Shown here piece by piece: positions 38,401 to 40,352 of a stretch of DNA of 40,352 nucleotides; within the stretch, counting starts at the first letter, position 1; the number at the start of each line of letters is the position of its first letter. This DNA comes from Phallusia fumigata (lineage: Eukaryota > Chordata > Ascidiacea > Phlebobranchia > Ascidiidae): positions 1-40,352 of the forward strand of contig QXVZ01013635.1 of assembly GCA_008931825.1 (NCBI GenBank). The letters are read 5' to 3'. The position numbers and the translations under genes were made by a program. Below the pieces are notes generated by a model. That model was given only the letters and a program-made list of their open reading frames with translations, was not told where the DNA came from and made no database searches.

Positions 38401-39875
38401 AGTGCATCACGGCGCCGTTCTCACTTACTTTTAGACTAATTTAACGTCCATAAAAAATCCAGTTCATCGTAGAAACTTGTAAAACGAGCATTTGCCAGTT
38501 GAAAACGCTGTGCAACAACGGTGTTAGCTGGTTGCTCACACGAAGCTCGTTCATAAACGTACTTTAGGCTTAATAAAACGTATCATGCAAAAATATATAC
38601 AAACAAAATAAAAAGTACATGTAAAAACAAGAGCTTTTGTCTGCCTTATTTTGACGACCGTGCAATAAAGTAAGCAATAACTCTTTTTACAAATTACAAG
38701 GTTTCATAGTTATGGGAAAGTGTTATGACCATCAGTTCTGTTTATAGATAACCAAAGAAGAAGTGGAATCAAAGTTACGGGTCTTGGTTGCCCTTGGCGA
38801 CAAAGAGGTCGAGCGCCACCTTGAGGAAGATGAAGAACTTCCTACAGCAGTTAAACATCAACTTGAAGAGCTCACAAAATTGAAGGCGTCTCTCGCTACT
38901 GTAATTGAGACCAAAGAGGTAGGTGGTAGCAGACGCTAATGATTTTATGGACTAACTGGTTTTAAAGTTTTTTCGTCACAACGTTTATTCCAAAAAAATT
39001 TCCACCATCATCTTTAACAAGTTCCACACCTTACAACACATCACATTACAAAAACTAAAGAGGTTTTCGTAAAGACTAATAAACTGAACAAGTCTATATT
39101 ATTTAGGTTTTACAAAATAATTTCAAACGCTATTGAAAAATAAGTTTACCTCCTTCCCTTTTTTCGGTGATTTGAAAGTGAATTGAGATTTTATTTTGCT
39201 TTAACTTTTGTTTATACGTTTCTTTATTGTATCAGGGACATCTTGAACAAGCGTTAGAATCTCGTCAGAGGTATGCTGACTGCTTGGGTCGAGTACAAAG
39301 CAAACTGGGAAGTGCTAGTGCTGAATTGCAATTACTGGAAGCCGACAGCAACCCAGAACACGCTAGAGACTTGCTTGAACAACATCAGGTGGGATTCGAT
39401 CTTGTAAAACTCCTAATTGAATGCTTCTATGCTTTTTAATTTCCTTACTGTTATTTTAATATTAACGTTTAAGGGCAATATTTTGATATTTCGAATTTTC
39501 AACTTTTTATAATTTGCTTTATACTCGGTTCGTGTGATTGAATGTAAAGTAAACTGATTGTAAATGTAAAAGCTATGGGGAAATAATTTAGGTATTTGTA
39601 TGTAGAGTTGCAACCAAAGTAAAACGCCACCTTTTTAGTTTAAAGAACTGTTGAAAATCTAACAGTATTTGACTAATTATGCTTTATTCTTATATTATAT
39701 GAGATCATAGGGAATAATTGTAAACCCCTTGCTTTAGAAATCAAAATAATTCCATGTCAAATTTCAAAACGAAAAATCGGGTCCTTGGTTGACATTAGCA
39801 CATATGTTATCAATGTTCCAATTTTTAATGATTAATACGGTTATTCAGGCTGATCATATGATCCACCAGTACGAG
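14840..39875 (+). CDS. Giant spectrin-repeat protein, nesprin (SYNE)-like rod, partial at both ends
   Basis: At least 52 exons, all joining in phase apart from the contig gap at 19504, code about 2,720 residues of uninterrupted spectrin repeats (about 24). Typical helix-A tryptophans recur roughly every 100-115 residues (for example CEWLDHKEQ, YTWFRSAKEA, LVAWLDEND, IWIKSKKDA, EWLQEVEAK, EWLNDFGHG, SWLEQAEES, DWLNAMEQC, QWLTTATDR, RWLKEADIV). Recurrent inter-helix patterns such as EGEVKLNVAVGKGE and DGEIKTNVMLGRGEKIL resemble nesprin repeats (family knowledge). No CH, plakin, SH3, EF-hand, GAS2 or KASH sequence is in the window, so MACF/dystonin or another giant spectrin-family protein cannot be excluded. 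Nesprins tether the nucleus to the cytoskeleton as LINC-complex outer-membrane proteins. Exon coordinates are in the segment entries. No start or stop codon lies in view, and the 5' end on this strand is unexplained. Confidence 0.8.
16033..19503. repeat. 1.73-kb duplication: 16033-17767 repeated as 17769-19503
   Basis: Exons and introns match almost base for base (offset 1736) with scattered SNPs and small indels. The second copy starts mid-exon right after the N at 17768. Both copies end at the same bases (GTTGTTTTAAT) immediately before an N. Duplicate exons: 17769-17829 (partial), 18102-18222, 18394-18490, 18568-18788, 19087-19229. One change is coding (EDLVD to EELVD). Coincidence of the edges with contig ends makes an allelic contig inserted in series the likeliest reading. 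Because the duplicated exons are phase-compatible, a true tandem duplication of about two spectrin repeats is not excluded. Confidence 0.75.
19504..19504. other. Contig join with at least one missing spectrin exon
   Basis: The exon before the gap (17351-17493 or its copy 19087-19229) ends in phase 2. The exon after it (19545-19691) has its only usable acceptor at CCAG|GCC, phase 0. The frames do not join. A short exon (phase 2 in, 0 out), expected to begin with the rest of Arg and then Trp as in other repeats (DRW), must lie in the gap. Confidence 0.75.
19545..25534 (+). CDS. Nesprin-like rod, segment 2 (18 exons)
   Basis: Exons: 19545-19691, 19807-19972, 20172-20317, 20526-20699, 20832-20996, 21205-21360, 21448-21605, 21781-21906, 22142-22357, 22433-22523, 22597-22806, 22919-23040, 23212-23470, 23703-23836, 24071-24257, 24575-24736, 25090-25254, 25394-25534. 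All junctions keep frame. Helix-A cores seen: CEWLDHKEQS, FYTWFRSAKEAV, KIWIQSAMTKLE, LVAWLDENDAVF, FVDWSNSAKEEL, FDIWIKSKKDAV, ITEWLQEVEAKF. A nesprin-type linker EGEVKLNVAVGKGERA spans 21781-21906. The 75-nt intron 22358-22432 is stop-free in frame. Introns are mostly 75-350 bp with nothing further in them. Confidence 0.82.
26153..29050 (+). CDS. Nesprin-like rod, segment 3 (7 exons)
   Basis: Exons: 26153-26369, 26737-26854, 26913-27036, 27366-27567, 27859-28013, 28367-28477, 28898-29050. The segment is in frame throughout and leaves phase 0. Motifs: CQEWLNDFGHGLESY, DGEIKTNVMLGRGEKIL, QSWLEQAEESIK, FTDWFSGKPVEL, FQDWLNAMEQCPDNE. The intron 26855-26912 is only 58 bp. The preceding intron (25535-26152, 618 bp) and introns 26370-26736, 27037-27365, 28014-28366 and 28478-28897 show no other feature. 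Confidence 0.82.
29374..30368. repeat. Misplaced redundant contig: 29374-30368 duplicates 31407-32401
   Basis: 995 bp bounded by N's at 29373 and 30369, identical to 31407-32401 apart from about one SNP (near 30262). It carries one spectrin exon, 29486-29663 (QWLLDTEKVLHRLEDA..., phase 0 in, 1 out). At this position the exon cannot join the next one (30384-30578, phase 0). At the 31519-31696 position it joins 32575-32692 (phase 1) correctly, and 29050 joins 30384 directly. The copy here is therefore an assembly insertion and should not be translated. Confidence 0.9.
30384..34894 (+). CDS. Nesprin-like rod, segment 4 (9 exons)
   Basis: Exons: 30384-30578, 31043-31204, 31519-31696, 32575-32692, 33092-33197, 33720-33838, 33936-34143, 34389-34616, 34796-34894. 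The first acceptor lies only 15 bases after the N at 30369. Motifs: FDQWLTTATDRFAVY, QWLLDTEKVLHRLEDA, LVAQWERLYALASNL, RSWLRALLDKVTDP, LAWLEHIKENLEKR. A further join (N at 31356) lies within the intron before 31519. Introns up to about 880 bp (31697-32574) show nothing else; the open frames there are mirrored in the duplicate and lack splice support. Confidence 0.8.
35154..39875 (+). CDS. Nesprin-like rod, segment 5 (11 exons, continues beyond the window)
   Basis: Exons: 35154-35271, 35686-35891, 36028-36170, 36600-36789, 36997-37108, 37384-37571, 37680-37867, 38206-38344, 38748-38918, 39236-39388, 39849-39875. All are in frame. Motifs: DALWRQRLDELQQLL, CLRWLKEADIVTFPE, EDYLGVGQTMLREL, VQWLEETQSALECE, EQALESRQRYADCL. 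The last is a 27-nt microexon (ADHMIHQYE) bounded by TTATTCAG and GTAATT. No further exon is recognised before 40352, so the next lies outside. Confidence 0.8.
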
Positions 39876-40352
39876 GTAATTAAGCATGTCTTACGAGTTT
39901 TCTTCAATGTAGAACCCATTGCATGATTCTGAGCCCCAATAAGCGTAGCTTCGTAGATTTGTAGAAATAATTGTATTCTTCACAGGTGACATGTACTACG
40001 TTTCTTACGGTCTTATGCTCATTCCAAATGTCAGTCTTTGTGGAAATTAAAACGTTTAAAATATGCATAATCTTGACATTAGTCTTCTTTCATCGCAACG
40101 TACAGGACGGTTTTTGGCTGCAAAATTTTGTCGCGCCTGTTTTATTTCATGTATTTTCCTATGGAAGTAATCAGTGAACAAAACAATTTGGCTGAGAATA
40201 CGCATGACTATCTTACTCTTGCTTTTCTTCTTTTGCAACTTTTTTTATTTTGCATCACGTTTGCTAAGAACTGTCAACATTTCTGAAAAAAGTGCATCGC
40301 GGGAATTAAAAAAATCTAAAATTGCATTTCTGAAAATGCATCGCAGGAATTA
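39876..40352. other. Intron of the spectrin-repeat gene, with the start of a short tandem repeat at the window edge
   Basis: AT-rich, no exon seen. At 40280-40306 and 40327-40352 the motif TTTCTGAAAA..TGCATCGC.GGAATTA occurs twice with a 47-bp period; the second copy runs into the end of the window. This is probably the beginning of a minisatellite-like tandem array. Confidence 0.5.

Noticed and set aside
14840-39875. Assignment to plakin (MACF/dystonin), spectrin or dystrophin instead of nesprin
   Set aside because: No plakin, EF-hand, SH3, WW or ZZ sequence, and the repeat linkers look more nesprin-like. It cannot be fully excluded without the gene ends, so no symbol is given.
1-40352. rRNA, tRNA, CRISPR, insertion sequences or bacterial operon features
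   Set aside because: Looked for by eye; nothing with cloverleaf, direct-repeat spacer or transposase character. The sequence is clearly eukaryotic with spliced genes.

Overview
The window looks like nuclear DNA from an intron-rich, AT-rich animal genome, most likely an ascidian tunicate of the Ciona kind. The reasons are very short introns (58 to about 900 bp), small symmetric exons, Fibronectin type II (FN2) and spectrin-repeat proteins, and near-identical sequence blocks abutting single-N contig joins, as expected when a highly polymorphic diploid is assembled. The species call is inference. All exon models were built by hand from GT/AG sites, phase arithmetic and protein character; no transcript or database was available.

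Left part (about 0.7-14 kb, all minus strand): a cluster of membrane-receptor-like genes. Gene A (7842 to 6127, complete, 394 aa) and gene B (4577 to 2352 or beyond) each encode a signal peptide, a classical FN2 module, a divergent FN2-like module, a Thr/Ser-rich stalk and a transmembrane (TM) helix. A 442-bp block covering FN2-1, a 63-bp intron and FN2-2 is nearly identical in A and B. Signal peptides, stalks, TM helices and tails are unrelated. Downstream of gene B lies a second TM exon (1939-1807) followed by a 1-kb exon coding a long cytoplasmic tail with 13 tyrosines, mostly Y-D/E-x-x motifs, including four spaced copies of MTPN[V/I]LY[D/E]. Both TM exons have the same in/out phases, so the FN2 head of gene B could be spliced to either tail, or the second TM and tail belong to a third gene whose head is lost at the contig join at 2209. 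Further on, gene D (13983 to 10628) is a six-exon, 241-aa mucin-like single-pass protein with a short tail.

Right part (14840 to beyond the window, plus strand): at least 52 exons of one giant spectrin-repeat gene, about 2,720 residues so far, best matching the nesprin (SYNE) rod. Neither its N-terminal CH domains nor its KASH end is in view. No upstream plus-strand exon is visible in the first 14.8 kb, so either the receptor cluster is nested in a very long intron or the scaffold is misjoined.

Assembly state: single N's at 2209, 3265, 5376, 8836, 17768, 19504, 29373, 30369 and 31356 mark joins. Five blocks next to them are duplicated at near identity. At least one (29374-30368) is a misplaced redundant contig, shown by exon-phase mismatch. 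At least one spectrin exon is missing at 19504. Two GC-AG introns, one 75-nt stop-free intron and a 27-nt microexon also stand out.
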